Source of the DNA: Euryarchaeota archaeon UBA39
GTDB lineage: Archaea; Thermoplasmatota; Poseidoniia; Poseidoniales; Thalassarchaeaceae
Assembly (NCBI GenBank): GCA_002503045.1
Contig: DAQW01000023.1
Coordinates: 1 to 35,583 of the forward strand
Reading direction: 5' to 3'
DNA: 35,583 bases
Positions 1 through 8,368 of the stretch are shown here, one piece after another. The notes under the pieces were generated by a model. It was given only the letters and a program-made list of their open reading frames with translations. It did no database searches and was not told the DNA's origin. Positions within the stretch are counted from its first letter, which is position 1; each line of letters opens with the position of its first letter. The position numbers and the translations under genes were made by a program.

Positions 1-276
1 GATTCTATTCTTGGTTCTGGAGTCAATTTAGGAGCAGGATGTAAATTATCAAATCTAAGAAATGATGGAAGAACTATTCTACTCCGTGATGGTGAAAGTG
101 GAGATAAATTAGAAGATAGTGGACTAAGAAAATTTGGTGCTATTCTGGGAGAAAATGTACAAATCGGATGTAATGCAGTTACCAATCCTGGAGTTATTCT
201 AGGATGTAATTCAAATGTTTGGCCAAATGTAACAGTAAGTGGCGTCCACTCTGAAAACAGTGTCATAAAGGATTGA
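1..276 (+). CDS. GlmU-like sugar-phosphate nucleotidyltransferase, C-terminal fragment (5' end outside the window)
   Basis: Only the last 91 codons are present, open from base 1 to the TGA at 274-276. The residues form hexapeptide-type turns of a left-handed beta-helix (SILGSGVNLGAG near the start, then GAILGENVQIG and GVILGCNSNV). This is the acetyltransferase or trimerisation domain found at the C-terminus of GlmU and of archaeal sugar-1-phosphate nucleotidyltransferases. The segments NLRNDGRT and SGLRKFGAILG match the archaeal bifunctional GlmU-like pattern (NLRFDE..., SGRRKLGA). The likely role is making a nucleotide sugar such as UDP-GlcNAc in the cytoplasm. The stop lies 2 bp before the next ATG, so it is probably co-transcribed with the phosphohexomutase that would supply its sugar-1-phosphate. 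The sugar and nucleotide specificity lie in the missing N-terminal half. Confidence 0.8.
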   Translation, partial: DSILGSGVNLGAGCKLSNLRNDGRTILLRDGESGDKLEDSGLRKFGAILGENVQIGCNAVTNPGVILGCNSNVWPNVTVSGVHSENSVIKD

Positions 277-278
277 GA

Positions 279-1949
279 ATGATGGTGGATTACCCCATTC
301 TCCATGGAACGGATGGAATTAGGGGGAAGGTTAGTGGATCTCCTGAAACAGATTTAGAGGCTCTAGAAGCAATTATTGACAAACGGGAAGTGAATGGTCG
401 TGCCTTCATGGTTCTAGGAGAAGCCATTGGAGAAATTCTATCTGAAGAATTAGAAGATTATCCGAAAGTAGTAATCGGTTGGGATCGAAGGCCGGGAAAT
501 GCAATGTTAGTTTCAGGATTAACAGATGGATTACACTCCTCATCAGTTCGAGTAATCCATGGCGGGATTGTTGCTACACCTGGGTTGCACGATGCAGTCC
601 TCGGGACAAAGGCAGACGCAGGATTGATGGTAACTGCAAGCCATAATCCTCATACCGATTCAGGAGTCAAATTCTTTGATGCCAATGGTAAAAAATCAAT
701 GCCAGAATTAGAAAAAAGAATCTCAGATTTGGCTTGGGAGATTGCAAAAAAAGGAAACAATCCAGAACCGGATCCTGAATCTTGTCTACCAGACAGAATG
801 ATCCATGCAGAGAGAGGGCATCGTTCTACTCTTGCAAAAAGACTGGAAAAAATGGCTGATTTTTTAGGAGTGAATGTTGCCGATTGTGATTGGAAGAAAA
901 TCTTGGGAGTCAATCAGTTCCTTTTAGATTCATCAGGAGGTGCTGCAACTAACTGGTTGGCCAATGGCCTTGATAGAAGGGGTATTCCAGCAAAAGAGAT
1001 TTCTAGCCTTGAAAATGAATTGAATGAAGAATGTGGTGCAGGAGAAATTTCTCCTACTGACGAATGGACTTGGGCTGAAATGAAAAAAAGTAAACATCTT
1101 CTACTAAAATCACTAGCTGAAATACATGATTTAGACCTACCTAGTGGTATACTAATCGGAGCGGCATTGGATGGAGATGGTGATCGATGTTTACTCATTG
1201 AATCTACAAAAAGTGGTGCAAGAGTAATTGATGGAGATGAGATGGCAGACAATGTCGCTAGAGCATGGGATTTAATTGGAGTTTCAAAAGCAACCATGGC
1301 CTTCTCGATTGAAACTGATTTAGCACTTACTTCTTCAGATAACAGATTTAACATGGATGTAAATTTCTACGAATGTGCAGTCGGTGACCGTTGGTTATCC
1401 AATCAGCTTTCTAAGGATTTTATCGATTCGGAAACATGGCCAAGCATAATTGGAGCGGAAGATTCGGGTCATTTAGTTCTCGCATCTCCTCATCCTGAAA
1501 TTGATAATAAATGGAGTTTGGTCGGAGATGGAGCGGCGACTCTAATCTTACAACTACTCGTAAGAGCATTACAATTCAATAATGAAAAAATGGCACCTGC
1601 ATTCCAATCAGGATGGAAAAAACGGACTTCAATTATCGGTACTGACCGGTCAAAATGGACAGGGGAAGGAAAATTAGCAAATGATGTTGGATCAATGATT
1701 AGCAACTATTTTGGAGAAGGAAATTGCTCATTTTCTAGGACAGAAATCGAGGGTGAAACATCGCTACTTCTCCTAAGAGGAAATGTGAAAAATATCCCAA
1801 TATCAATTGGAATTCGAAACTCAGGAACTCAAGAGAAAACTAGCATTTCGATAAGAAGCATGAACGAAATCGATGGGCTAAACGAATTATCCGAATCAAT
1901 TGTGCAATTTCTAACTAAGGAACTGGTTTATTCCTCTTCATCAGATTGA
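279..1949 (+). CDS. Phosphohexomutase (phosphoglucosamine mutase / phosphomannomutase family)
   Basis: 556 aa alpha-D-phosphohexomutase, which interconverts hexose 6- and 1-phosphates through a phosphoserine. All four family signatures are present: the N-terminal HGTDGIRGK, the catalytic loop TASHNP (phospho-Ser about 121), the Mg-binding loop DGDGDR (about 298-303), the sugar-binding GAEDSGH (about 392-398) and the C-terminal phosphate-binding RNSGTQEKTS (about 513-522). It is longer than the usual ~450 aa; the extra length is spread through domains 2 and 3. AAGGA at 268-272, 6 nt before ATG 279, supports this start; ATG 282 and TTG 273 are alternatives. The upstream GlmU-like gene favours a glucosamine-1-phosphate role (GlmM-like), but glucose or mannose specificity cannot be excluded. 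The 3' end overlaps the convergent membrane-protein gene by 22 bp. Confidence 0.9.
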   Translation: MMVDYPILHGTDGIRGKVSGSPETDLEALEAIIDKREVNGRAFMVLGEAIGEILSEELEDYPKVVIGWDRRPGNAMLVSGLTDGLHSSSVRVIHGGIVATPGLHDAVLGTKADAGLMVTASHNPHTDSGVKFFDANGKKSMPELEKRISDLAWEIAKKGNNPEPDPESCLPDRMIHAERGHRSTLAKRLEKMADFLGVNVADCDWKKILGVNQFLLDSSGGAATNWLANGLDRRGIPAKEISSLENELNEECGAGEISPTDEWTWAEMKKSKHLLLKSLAEIHDLDLPSGILIGAALDGDGDRCLLIESTKSGARVIDGDEMADNVARAWDLIGVSKATMAFSIETDLALTSSDNRFNMDVNFYECAVGDRWLSNQLSKDFIDSETWPSIIGAEDSGHLVLASPHPEIDNKWSLVGDGAATLILQLLVRALQFNNEKMAPAFQSGWKKRTSIIGTDRSKWTGEGKLANDVGSMISNYFGEGNCSFSRTEIEGETSLLLLRGNVKNIPISIGIRNSGTQEKTSISIRSMNEIDGLNELSESIVQFLTKELVYSSSSD

Positions 1950-2821
1950 AGTGTAGCCAAAAAAACCGTAGATAGGGAGCCAAGCCATGTTAACTGGGCA
2001 ATGATTAGTAGATGCTCACTAATTGCAAGGGTCCCTTCTGTCCTACTCTCAAGTATCATAGGTGAAACTATCTGAAGTTCATACATGTCAAGATACCACA
2101 AAGAAAGAAGAAAACATGTTAGCATTGCAACGAATGACCATTTTACTCCATTTTCTGAAACTGGAAGTCCATTTTCTCTTCTGGAACTAGATTCCCAATG
2201 AATCAATGGATGGCCGAATAAAGCCCCTAATGCAGTTGAAACAAAGAAGAAATAACCAAGAAGTATGTGTAGTGACCGATCAAAATGTCTGGAAAACATC
2301 AAATCTGCAGAGATAGAAAATGCTAGAGTGAATGTAAGAAGTAACCAAATTATCAGCACTATTCGCTTTCCAGGTGAGGCGAAAACAGGATTATTCCACC
2401 ACCTATGAAAACCTAGAAAACCAGTAATCATTGCCAAAAATGCAACAGTATTGAAACCGACCCAAATTATGTATTTCATCGGGGAATAAGCTACTAAGAT
2501 GCTCATTGTAGTGTACTGATTATGAAAATCTTCAGTCCAATTACAAGGGCAAATAATTCCTTCAAAAACATCAGTAGAAAATGGAGCTAGTAATACTGAA
2601 ATCAATATGGTGCTAACACCAATAATCATCCCCATTCTGGGTGCTAAAAGAATCGTTTCAGGAGCGACTCGATATTTCGAAAATCTACTACCTATTGGAG
2701 CTGTAGTGTAATAGCCTACACCGAATGCAATTAAACTTGCAGCGATTAAAAGAATCCAGCGAATCAGCTCTTCTTCTGGGGTGGCATCCCCTGCTGGGGG
2801 AAGGATGGCTCCGGCCAACAT
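1928..2821 (-). CDS. Seven-helix integral membrane protein, unknown function
   Basis: 297 aa. Seven hydrophobic segments are visible, about residues 20-42, 61-83, 112-136, 151-172, 184-206, 224-244 and 264-288. Loops are short and there is no recognisable soluble domain. The longest loop, between helices 2 and 3, carries two close cysteines (ICPCNW). I do not recognise the family, and no transport, redox or protease signature stands out. The 5' end is clearly GC-richer than the body. The ATG at 2821 is the natural start, followed by a short hydrophilic stretch before helix 1. The gene is divergent from ferrochelatase (93 bp apart) and converges on the phosphohexomutase with a 22-bp overlap. 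Confidence 0.75.
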   Translation of the reverse strand: MLAGAILPPAGDATPEEELIRWILLIAASLIAFGVGYYTTAPIGSRFSKYRVAPETILLAPRMGMIIGVSTILISVLLAPFSTDVFEGIICPCNWTEDFHNQYTTMSILVAYSPMKYIIWVGFNTVAFLAMITGFLGFHRWWNNPVFASPGKRIVLIIWLLLTFTLAFSISADLMFSRHFDRSLHILLGYFFFVSTALGALFGHPLIHWESSSRRENGLPVSENGVKWSFVAMLTCFLLSLWYLDMYELQIVSPMILESRTEGTLAISEHLLIIAQLTWLGSLSTVFLATLQSDEEE

Positions 2822-2876
2822 GCACCCTAATTTTCTTCATTATGAATAAGTTGTAACCCATGATTGGAAAATTAAA

Positions 2877-2903
2877 GGAGATAACAAAATGATTTGTATG
2901 TAA
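2877..2903 (+). promoter_or_regulatory. Shine-Dalgarno site with a four-codon leader ORF before ferrochelatase
   Basis: GGAG at 2877-2880 lies 8 nt before ATG 2889, an ideal spacing. That ATG opens a reading frame of only four codons (Met-Ile-Cys-Met) that ends at TAA 2901-2903. The ferrochelatase frame is different and starts at TTG 2894 or ATG 2915. Either this is a short leader peptide upstream of hemH, or the true hemH start is TTG 2894 at a less usual 13-nt spacing, or a base error hides a longer hemH start. The sequence alone does not decide. Confidence 0.35.
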
Positions 2904-2914
2904 CCAAACCCGCC

Positions 2915-3958
2915 ATGGATATGGGGAGAGAAGGAGTTCTACTAATGAACATTGGAACTCCTGACCATCCTACAGTTGGATCAGTGAGGGACTATCTGAG
3001 AGAATTCCTTTTAGATCCTGATGTTATTGACATACCGGCTCCTTTGAGACATCTACTTGTTCGAGGTATTATTCTTCGTTCAAGACCTAGGAAGATTGCA
3101 CCCAGATACCAAAGCATTTGGATGGAAGATGGTTCCCCATTGAGAGTATATACACAAAGAATGACTGAGGCCTTAGGGGAAATTCTAATTGATACAGATT
3201 GTGAATTTGGGATGAGATATGGAAATCCAAGCATTAGATCAGCACTTGAAAAATTAAAAGAACGAGGTGTGGAACGATTACTATTGGCACCACTTTTCCC
3301 TCAATATGCTCAAGCCACAACTGTATCATCTCTCAAGTGTGCGTATAACGAACTCGAAAAAATGAATTGGCAGCCGGAAATTTTAGAATTAGGTCATTTT
3401 GAATCTGATGATTCATACATCAATCCTCTTGTTTCTTCTATTGAATCTCATTTAGAAAATGGGAGCCATGTATTGTTCTCATATCATGGATTACCACTAT
3501 CGCACGTTCGTCGTTCAGATGCTACTGGAAAACATTGTCAAAAGATTGATGATTGTTGCAGTTTAATCGATGATGCAAATTCATCATGTTATGCGCATCA
3601 TTGTATGATGACAACATTAGCTGTAACCAAAAAACTAGGATTAGGACAAGAAAATTGGTCTTTAAGTTACCAAAGTAGACTCGGTCCTGTAAAATGGTTA
3701 AGGCCTTCGACAACAGAGACAGTAGAAAAATTAGCAAAGAGGGGAATCAAAAAACTGATTATTATTTCACCTGCATTTCTTGCAGATGGATTAGAAACTT
3801 TAGAAGAGTTAGACATTGAAATTAGAGAACATTATACAAAACACGGAGGGGGAGAATTAGAAATTTTGAGTTGTCTAAATGATAATTTAGACTGGATTAA
3901 AGGGCTATCTAATCTTGTCAAAAAAACGTTTTCTACTCTTCCAATGTTGGAATCCTAA
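2915..3958 (+). CDS. hemH: Ferrochelatase
   Basis: 347 aa. Inserts ferrous iron into protoporphyrin IX in the last step of protoheme synthesis. The N-terminus reads GVLLMNIGTP, as in the family, followed by VRDYLREFLLDPDVID. The catalytic histidine lies in FSYHGLP (His about 191) and the conserved glutamate in ADGLETLEELD (Glu about 294). YQSRLGPVKWLRPST matches the E. coli FQSRFGREPWLMPYT region, so the protein resembles the Gram-negative protoporphyrin type more than the coproporphyrin type. Five cysteines cluster at about 208-230 between these motifs; whether they bind a cofactor is unknown. ATG 2915 is chosen because it sits just before the conserved start; TTG 2894 is an alternative. It overlaps the convergent DUF454 gene by 26 bp. 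Confidence 0.92.
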   Translation: MDMGREGVLLMNIGTPDHPTVGSVRDYLREFLLDPDVIDIPAPLRHLLVRGIILRSRPRKIAPRYQSIWMEDGSPLRVYTQRMTEALGEILIDTDCEFGMRYGNPSIRSALEKLKERGVERLLLAPLFPQYAQATTVSSLKCAYNELEKMNWQPEILELGHFESDDSYINPLVSSIESHLENGSHVLFSYHGLPLSHVRRSDATGKHCQKIDDCCSLIDDANSSCYAHHCMMTTLAVTKKLGLGQENWSLSYQSRLGPVKWLRPSTTETVEKLAKRGIKKLIIISPAFLADGLETLEELDIEIREHYTKHGGGELEILSCLNDNLDWIKGLSNLVKKTFSTLPMLES

Positions 3959-4352
3959 GAATAAATATAGTTCCAATAATTGCTAGAAATAATGTAGAAT
4001 ATTTGGAGATTGGAGGAGCAGTATCTGGAATAGCGATGATTACTGCAAACAAAACAAAACTCCAAAGTGTCAGCAGGATGATCGGTTTACTTTTCTTAGG
4101 TATTCCATTACCTTCACGATAATTTTTCACATGGTGCCCGAATAATCTGTTATTAATTATCCAATCATAAAATCGTTGATTAGATTTAGCAAAACAAGCA
4201 GCAGCTAAAATCATCAAAGGGGTTGTGGGTAAACCAGGAACGGGAATCCCAATAAATCCAATTACCATTGAAAGAAATCCACAAATAAACCAAAAAATTT
4301 GAGATGCTTTTGAACGATTCAAATCCACTTCATGAACACTGGGTGTGTCCAT
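3933..4352 (-). CDS. DUF454 (YbaN-like) inner membrane protein
   Basis: 139 aa. The N-terminal half carries the DUF454 signature: a hydrophobic segment followed by GFIGIPVPGLPTTPLMILAAACFAKS, then a short amphipathic stretch with a FYDWIINNRLFG-type motif, as in YbaN. Two more hydrophobic segments follow, giving three to four membrane passes. The family is widespread and its function is not established. The frame is open further upstream to 4478, but that extension overlaps the preceding gene and looks non-native, so ATG 4352 is chosen. The gene lies 52 bp downstream of the S15-type hydrolase on the same strand and could share its transcript. Its 3' end overlaps hemH by 26 bp. Confidence 0.8.
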   Translation of the reverse strand: MDTPSVHEVDLNRSKASQIFWFICGFLSMVIGFIGIPVPGLPTTPLMILAAACFAKSNQRFYDWIINNRLFGHHVKNYREGNGIPKKSKPIILLTLWSFVLFAVIIAIPDTAPPISKYSTLFLAIIGTIFILRIPTLEE

Positions 4353-4404
4353 ATTGGGAGGCCTTATTATTCCACTATTGTATGTTTGTGAATAACCATA
4401 GAAA

Positions 4405-6222
4405 TTATTCAGTCGAATTACATGAAGGATACATTTCATGCATTGGTGGCAAAAATAGATCTTCACACGTTCGATCAACAGTTGACAGACCTAGAAGACT
4501 ATCGCCACCGAGTGAGATTGTAACTGCTTGAGTTGATACTGGACTTGGGATATAATCCTCACCAGTTTGACTGACAATTAGATGTATTCCATCTCCTGCT
4601 GGAACTACAACATCCATTCCGAAAAATTCCATTTTTGCTAAAACTGTACTTCCTGGAGAAAGAGTTTCTCCATCTTTTCCTCCGGCATGAAACCTGAGAT
4701 CCATAACTGCATGACCTAGATGGATTCCATCTGATGCGCGTACCATCTCAACAAACAAATGGCCAGATGTTGCCAACAATGAAATTTGAGCAGATACATG
4801 AAAAGTTGGAGTCCCAACAATTCGAGTTTCATTCTCAAACATTGGACATTCGATTGTGGTTTGACTAGAAGATGTAATGGTAGCACCACCTGAAAGGACT
4901 TCACATTGATCCATTCCAATCATCATCCAATCTATATCTGCAGGAGGATATGTTGATTCTACTCTCCAGGCCCCCATGTTATCTTGGATTTCTGCTATGA
5001 GGCGAGGTTGTGGTCCAACATCCCTTAGATAATAATCAAACCATTCTAACAAATCATCGGCCCAATCCCATCGCAATGTGTAAGGATAGGCTTCTCCACC
5101 TCTACCGGAAGAAAGTGAAGAATGTCCACTTTCTCTATCGGGATAATCGTGAGCCCATTGTCCATATAGCCCCTTAACATCAAATCCTGCATCTATCGAC
5201 ATTTGATGTGCAGGGAATGCCATGTGCGGATCTACGTTCCAATCTTGCATTCCATGAATAATGTAAATTGACCCATTGTAAACCTCTAATGCATTTGTTA
5301 GAAAATGTCGTTCTTCCCAATAATCAGAACCTGTCCATGCAAGATTGTCTCCAGTCATGTATGCTGCTGGCCCAGCATAGTAACCTTCCACGTATCCTTC
5401 GCATGCATTCTCTATATCTCCGCCATCACCATCCAAACCAAAGGAACCGTAAACACCATTGTGCATGATTGCTCCTCTAGCTTCCATACTACCATTTCTC
5501 CACATCAAATCATGAACTCCAATTAATCCAGACATTGGAACTATCGTTGCAAGATATTCTGAACCTGAAGCGGCCGCATTCCACGGTGTGCTCCCATCAT
5601 ATGATTTGCCAATTGCTCCTACCTTTCCATTTGACCAAGGTTGAGACCCTAACCAATCAACTGCCGCCTTAATTCCAGCTTGCTCATCATGCCCCATTAG
5701 ATCCATACAATGATTTGAGTCTCCAGTTCCAAATACAGATACTTGGGCAACACCAAAACCATGAGGTACAAAATTTTCTATCAAAAATCGACCGAGTCTG
5801 TCAGCAGGTGTTAGTGCATCAACATCACCATCATTGTAATATGGGCCTATCTCCGCAATAACGGGAACTTGACAATCTTCTGAGATATCAGAAGAAGACC
5901 AGTCGCATCCTTCGATTACAGGTAACCACAATCCTAGATGCACTTCTGCACCACCCGTAATACCTGCTCCACCATCTGATGCGTCTATTTCAGGAACTGG
6001 GACAAAAACTGACATAACCTCATCTATGCCAAAAGAGCCATTGATTGAAACACGAGAGAAGACATCAGTATTCTCGTATATCATATCAGATCTATCTTCA
6101 ACTTGAGGAAGCCAATGATTGAAATCTTCATCTTCTAATTCTTCATCAGAACCAAAACAGCCAGAGACTGAACCCAAAATAATGAGCAGCCCCAAGAGGA
6201 TTGACTGAGGGGCCTGACGCAT
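4405..6222 (-). CDS. Secreted lipoprotein hydrolase of the CocE / X-Pro dipeptidyl-peptidase (S15) family
   Basis: 605 aa. A signal peptide ends in lipobox VSGC (Cys 22), so the enzyme is probably lipid-anchored outside the cell. The alpha/beta-hydrolase domain has the nucleophile elbow GKSYDGS (Ser about 207), an acid in HGMQDWNV (Asp about 327) and a histidine in GQWAHDY (His about 358). WFDYYLRD before the C-terminal domain is typical of CocE/NonD proteins. From about residue 440 a jelly-roll, galactose-binding-like domain follows. Family members cleave X-Pro dipeptides, beta-lactam acyl groups or esters. With M32 carboxypeptidase and isoaspartyl peptidase in the same window, an exo-peptidase role is plausible but inferred. 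It is divergent from the ferritin-like gene, with 102 bp between the starts. Confidence 0.85.
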   Translation of the reverse strand: MRQAPQSILLGLLIILGSVSGCFGSDEELEDEDFNHWLPQVEDRSDMIYENTDVFSRVSINGSFGIDEVMSVFVPVPEIDASDGGAGITGGAEVHLGLWLPVIEGCDWSSSDISEDCQVPVIAEIGPYYNDGDVDALTPADRLGRFLIENFVPHGFGVAQVSVFGTGDSNHCMDLMGHDEQAGIKAAVDWLGSQPWSNGKVGAIGKSYDGSTPWNAAASGSEYLATIVPMSGLIGVHDLMWRNGSMEARGAIMHNGVYGSFGLDGDGGDIENACEGYVEGYYAGPAAYMTGDNLAWTGSDYWEERHFLTNALEVYNGSIYIIHGMQDWNVDPHMAFPAHQMSIDAGFDVKGLYGQWAHDYPDRESGHSSLSSGRGGEAYPYTLRWDWADDLLEWFDYYLRDVGPQPRLIAEIQDNMGAWRVESTYPPADIDWMMIGMDQCEVLSGGATITSSSQTTIECPMFENETRIVGTPTFHVSAQISLLATSGHLFVEMVRASDGIHLGHAVMDLRFHAGGKDGETLSPGSTVLAKMEFFGMDVVVPAGDGIHLIVSQTGEDYIPSPVSTQAVTISLGGDSLLGLSTVDRTCEDLFLPPMHEMYPSCNSTE

Positions 6223-6324
6223 AACCTTGGGTCGATGTCATCGGCTTCAATGATTCCATTACTAAACCAATCTTCATTCAATGGATTGAATAACCCCGGT
6301 ACAATCGAAGAATGAGGATAGACC

Positions 6325-6744
6325 ATGACGAATTCTGAAATCTTGAACTCATTAAACAAAGCATTAGCTTGGGAATTACGGGCGATTGCAATGTATGCTC
6401 ACTATGCTGCTTATGTTTCTGGAATTCATCGAATCAATTTAGCAACTCATTTCAACAATGAAGTAACTGAATCAATCACTCATGCCGCAACTGTAAGATC
6501 TGCAATTGTTAAACTTGGAGGACAAGCAACAACTGATCGAGATAGTACTGAAATTGTACATACTTCAGATTTCAACATCATGCTCAAAGAGGCGTATAAA
6601 ACTGAAATGACTGCTAGTGAAACATATAGAGAAATTCTACCTCTTATCGAAGAAATCGATGACAGAGAACTATACGATGCTTTAGAAGTAGTATATTTTG
6701 ATGAATTAAGATCAGTAGAAGAACTTCGAATGATGTTAATGTGA
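6325..6744 (+). CDS. Ferritin-like four-helix protein (bacterioferritin-related)
   Basis: 139 aa, predicted all-helical, beginning with ALAWELRAIAMYAHYAAYV, the helix A pattern of bacterioferritins (Glu 17 equivalent to the first iron ligand). Helix B carries TESITHA with His 53, but the glutamate expected three residues before the histidine is replaced by Ser 50 in a gap-free alignment. Helix C has Glu 94 and helix D has DELRS, where the usual ExxH histidine is Ser 130. The diiron site therefore looks incomplete, so iron oxidation is uncertain; the protein may bind another ligand or use a shifted site. A 3-bp-scale junction links it to the M32 gene: a TTG start codon for that frame lies directly after this stop, although the better M32 start is 52 bp on. 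Confidence 0.75.
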   Translation: MTNSEILNSLNKALAWELRAIAMYAHYAAYVSGIHRINLATHFNNEVTESITHAATVRSAIVKLGGQATTDRDSTEIVHTSDFNIMLKEAYKTEMTASETYREILPLIEEIDDRELYDALEVVYFDELRSVEELRMMLM

Positions 6745-6795
6745 TTGTCAACCTTCTTCCGGAAGGAAGAAAGGCAGTGGACTCAAACGAATGGC

Positions 6796-8307
6796 ATGGG
6801 TGCATACGAGAGTCTCATGGCCAAGCAGAAAGATATCGAAACAATTGGACAGATTTCAGGATTATTGGGATGGGATCAAGAAGTAATGATGCCACCTAAG
6901 GCAGCTCCACTTAGAGCAGAACAAATGGCATGGCTATCAAAAACAAGACATCGATTGATGATTGATCCAGAAATGGGGGATTTATTGTCACAGGCTGAAA
7001 ATGAAAACGATGGAAAAGACCCTGTTCGTTCAGGAAACCTACGATTGGTTAGAGACGCGTATGATAAAGCGACGAAACAACCATCAGAATTTGTTGAAAG
7101 AATGGCTAGACATAAATCAAAATCAATTGTATCCTGGACTGAAGCACGTGAAAAAAATGATTTCTCCATCTTTCGTGATGATTTATCCACAATGATTGAT
7201 TTGGTTAGAGAGTTAGCTGATCTACTAGGTTATGAAAACGAAAAATATGATGCTCTGCTTGATTTATACGAGTCAGGACTTACTGTTGCTCGTCTTGATC
7301 CTCTATTTGCAGGATTGAGAGATTCTTCAGTTCCATTGATTCAATCTGTAAATCAATCAGAAGATAATTCAAACGATTGGGTATATCGACATGAGTGGTC
7401 TATTGAAGGTCAACAGAAACTCAGTCATGCACTTTCAGAAGCGGTTGGTTTTGATTTTCAAGCAGGGAGAAGAGATGAATCAACTCATCCATTCTGTGGA
7501 GGGGCTAACCCAGATGATGTAAGATGGACTACACGTTATGATTTGAAGGAACCTTGGGGGGCTATTTTTGGGGCATTACATGAAACAGGACATGCTTTGT
7601 ATGAACAAGGACGTCCGAGGAATCTTGATTTTGAACCATCAGGACATGCCAATGGATTGGGAGTTCATGAAAGTCAAAGTCGATTGTGGGAAAATCAAGT
7701 TGGACGAAGTTTAGCATTCTGTGAATGGTCACTACCTATGTGGAAAGAACATTTTCCAAAAAATATGGAAGGAGTTACTGCCGAAATGTTATGGAGAGCA
7801 ATAAATCAAGTAGAACCGTCACTAATTCGTGTTGAATCTGACGAAGCCACCTACAATCTTCACATCATGATTAGGTACGAAGTGGAGAAGTTATTGATTT
7901 CGGGTGAACTTGAAATTGATGCGTTGCCTGATGCATGGGATGACATGTATGAACGATATTTAGGAATTCGATCCCCAGATAGAAAGCAGGGAGTCTTGCA
8001 AGATATTCATTGGTCTATGGGGGCGTTCGGTTATTTCCCAACATACACTCTAGGAAATTTGTATTCTGCCCAATTACTTCAAGCAGCTAGAAATGATCTA
8101 GAATCCGAAGGACATACTCTTGAAGATGATTGGAAAGAGGGGTCATTCTCACCATTACTAGAATGGATGAGAACAAATGTGCATCATCGTGGATCCATAC
8201 TCACTCCTGCTGATTTAATTGAAGAAGCTACTGGAGATGCACCCATTCCAGAACCATTCGTGGATTACTTGAAAAATAAAATTGGAATAATCTACGGACT
8301 TGCATAA
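6796..8307 (+). CDS. M32 family metallocarboxypeptidase (thermostable carboxypeptidase 1 type)
   Basis: 503 aa, the normal family length. Removes C-terminal residues from peptides using a metal ion, in the cytoplasm (no signal peptide). The zinc motif HETGH is at about 262-266, followed by HESQSRLWEN (from about 291), which holds the third ligand region. DVRWTTRYD and GVLQDIHWSMGAFGYFPTYTLGN-type residues near 400-425 are all M32 hallmarks. The N-terminus YESLMAKQKDIETIGQISGLLGWDQEVMMPP aligns with the family start, so ATG 6796 is preferred over TTG 6745, which would add 17 unconserved residues. It lies directly downstream of the ferritin-like gene. Its stop codon is inside a 9-bp inverted repeat (8298-8329). 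Confidence 0.95.
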   Translation: MGAYESLMAKQKDIETIGQISGLLGWDQEVMMPPKAAPLRAEQMAWLSKTRHRLMIDPEMGDLLSQAENENDGKDPVRSGNLRLVRDAYDKATKQPSEFVERMARHKSKSIVSWTEAREKNDFSIFRDDLSTMIDLVRELADLLGYENEKYDALLDLYESGLTVARLDPLFAGLRDSSVPLIQSVNQSEDNSNDWVYRHEWSIEGQQKLSHALSEAVGFDFQAGRRDESTHPFCGGANPDDVRWTTRYDLKEPWGAIFGALHETGHALYEQGRPRNLDFEPSGHANGLGVHESQSRLWENQVGRSLAFCEWSLPMWKEHFPKNMEGVTAEMLWRAINQVEPSLIRVESDEATYNLHIMIRYEVEKLLISGELEIDALPDAWDDMYERYLGIRSPDRKQGVLQDIHWSMGAFGYFPTYTLGNLYSAQLLQAARNDLESEGHTLEDDWKEGSFSPLLEWMRTNVHHRGSILTPADLIEEATGDAPIPEPFVDYLKNKIGIIYGLA

Positions 8308-8329
8308 TTATCAATTTTGATATGCAAGT
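8298..8329 (+). repeat. Perfect 9-bp inverted repeat spanning the carboxypeptidase stop codon
   Basis: The arms ACTTGCATA (8298-8306) and TATGCAAGT (8321-8329) are exactly complementary. The 14-nt interior contains a second small palindrome (TCAA/TTGA). The left arm overlaps the stop codon at 8305-8307. No T-run follows, so it is not a standard intrinsic terminator. It may be an mRNA 3'-end hairpin or an operator for the gene starting at 8369. Confidence 0.5.
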
Positions 8330-8368
8330 ATAGCGCGACCTTATGCGATATCCCCGATAAGAGAGAGC

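Noticed and set aside
4353..4478. Upstream extension of the DUF454 frame
   Set aside because: It would overlap the end of the S15-type hydrolase gene and encodes a Cys-rich stretch without family similarity; ATG 4352 suits the family.
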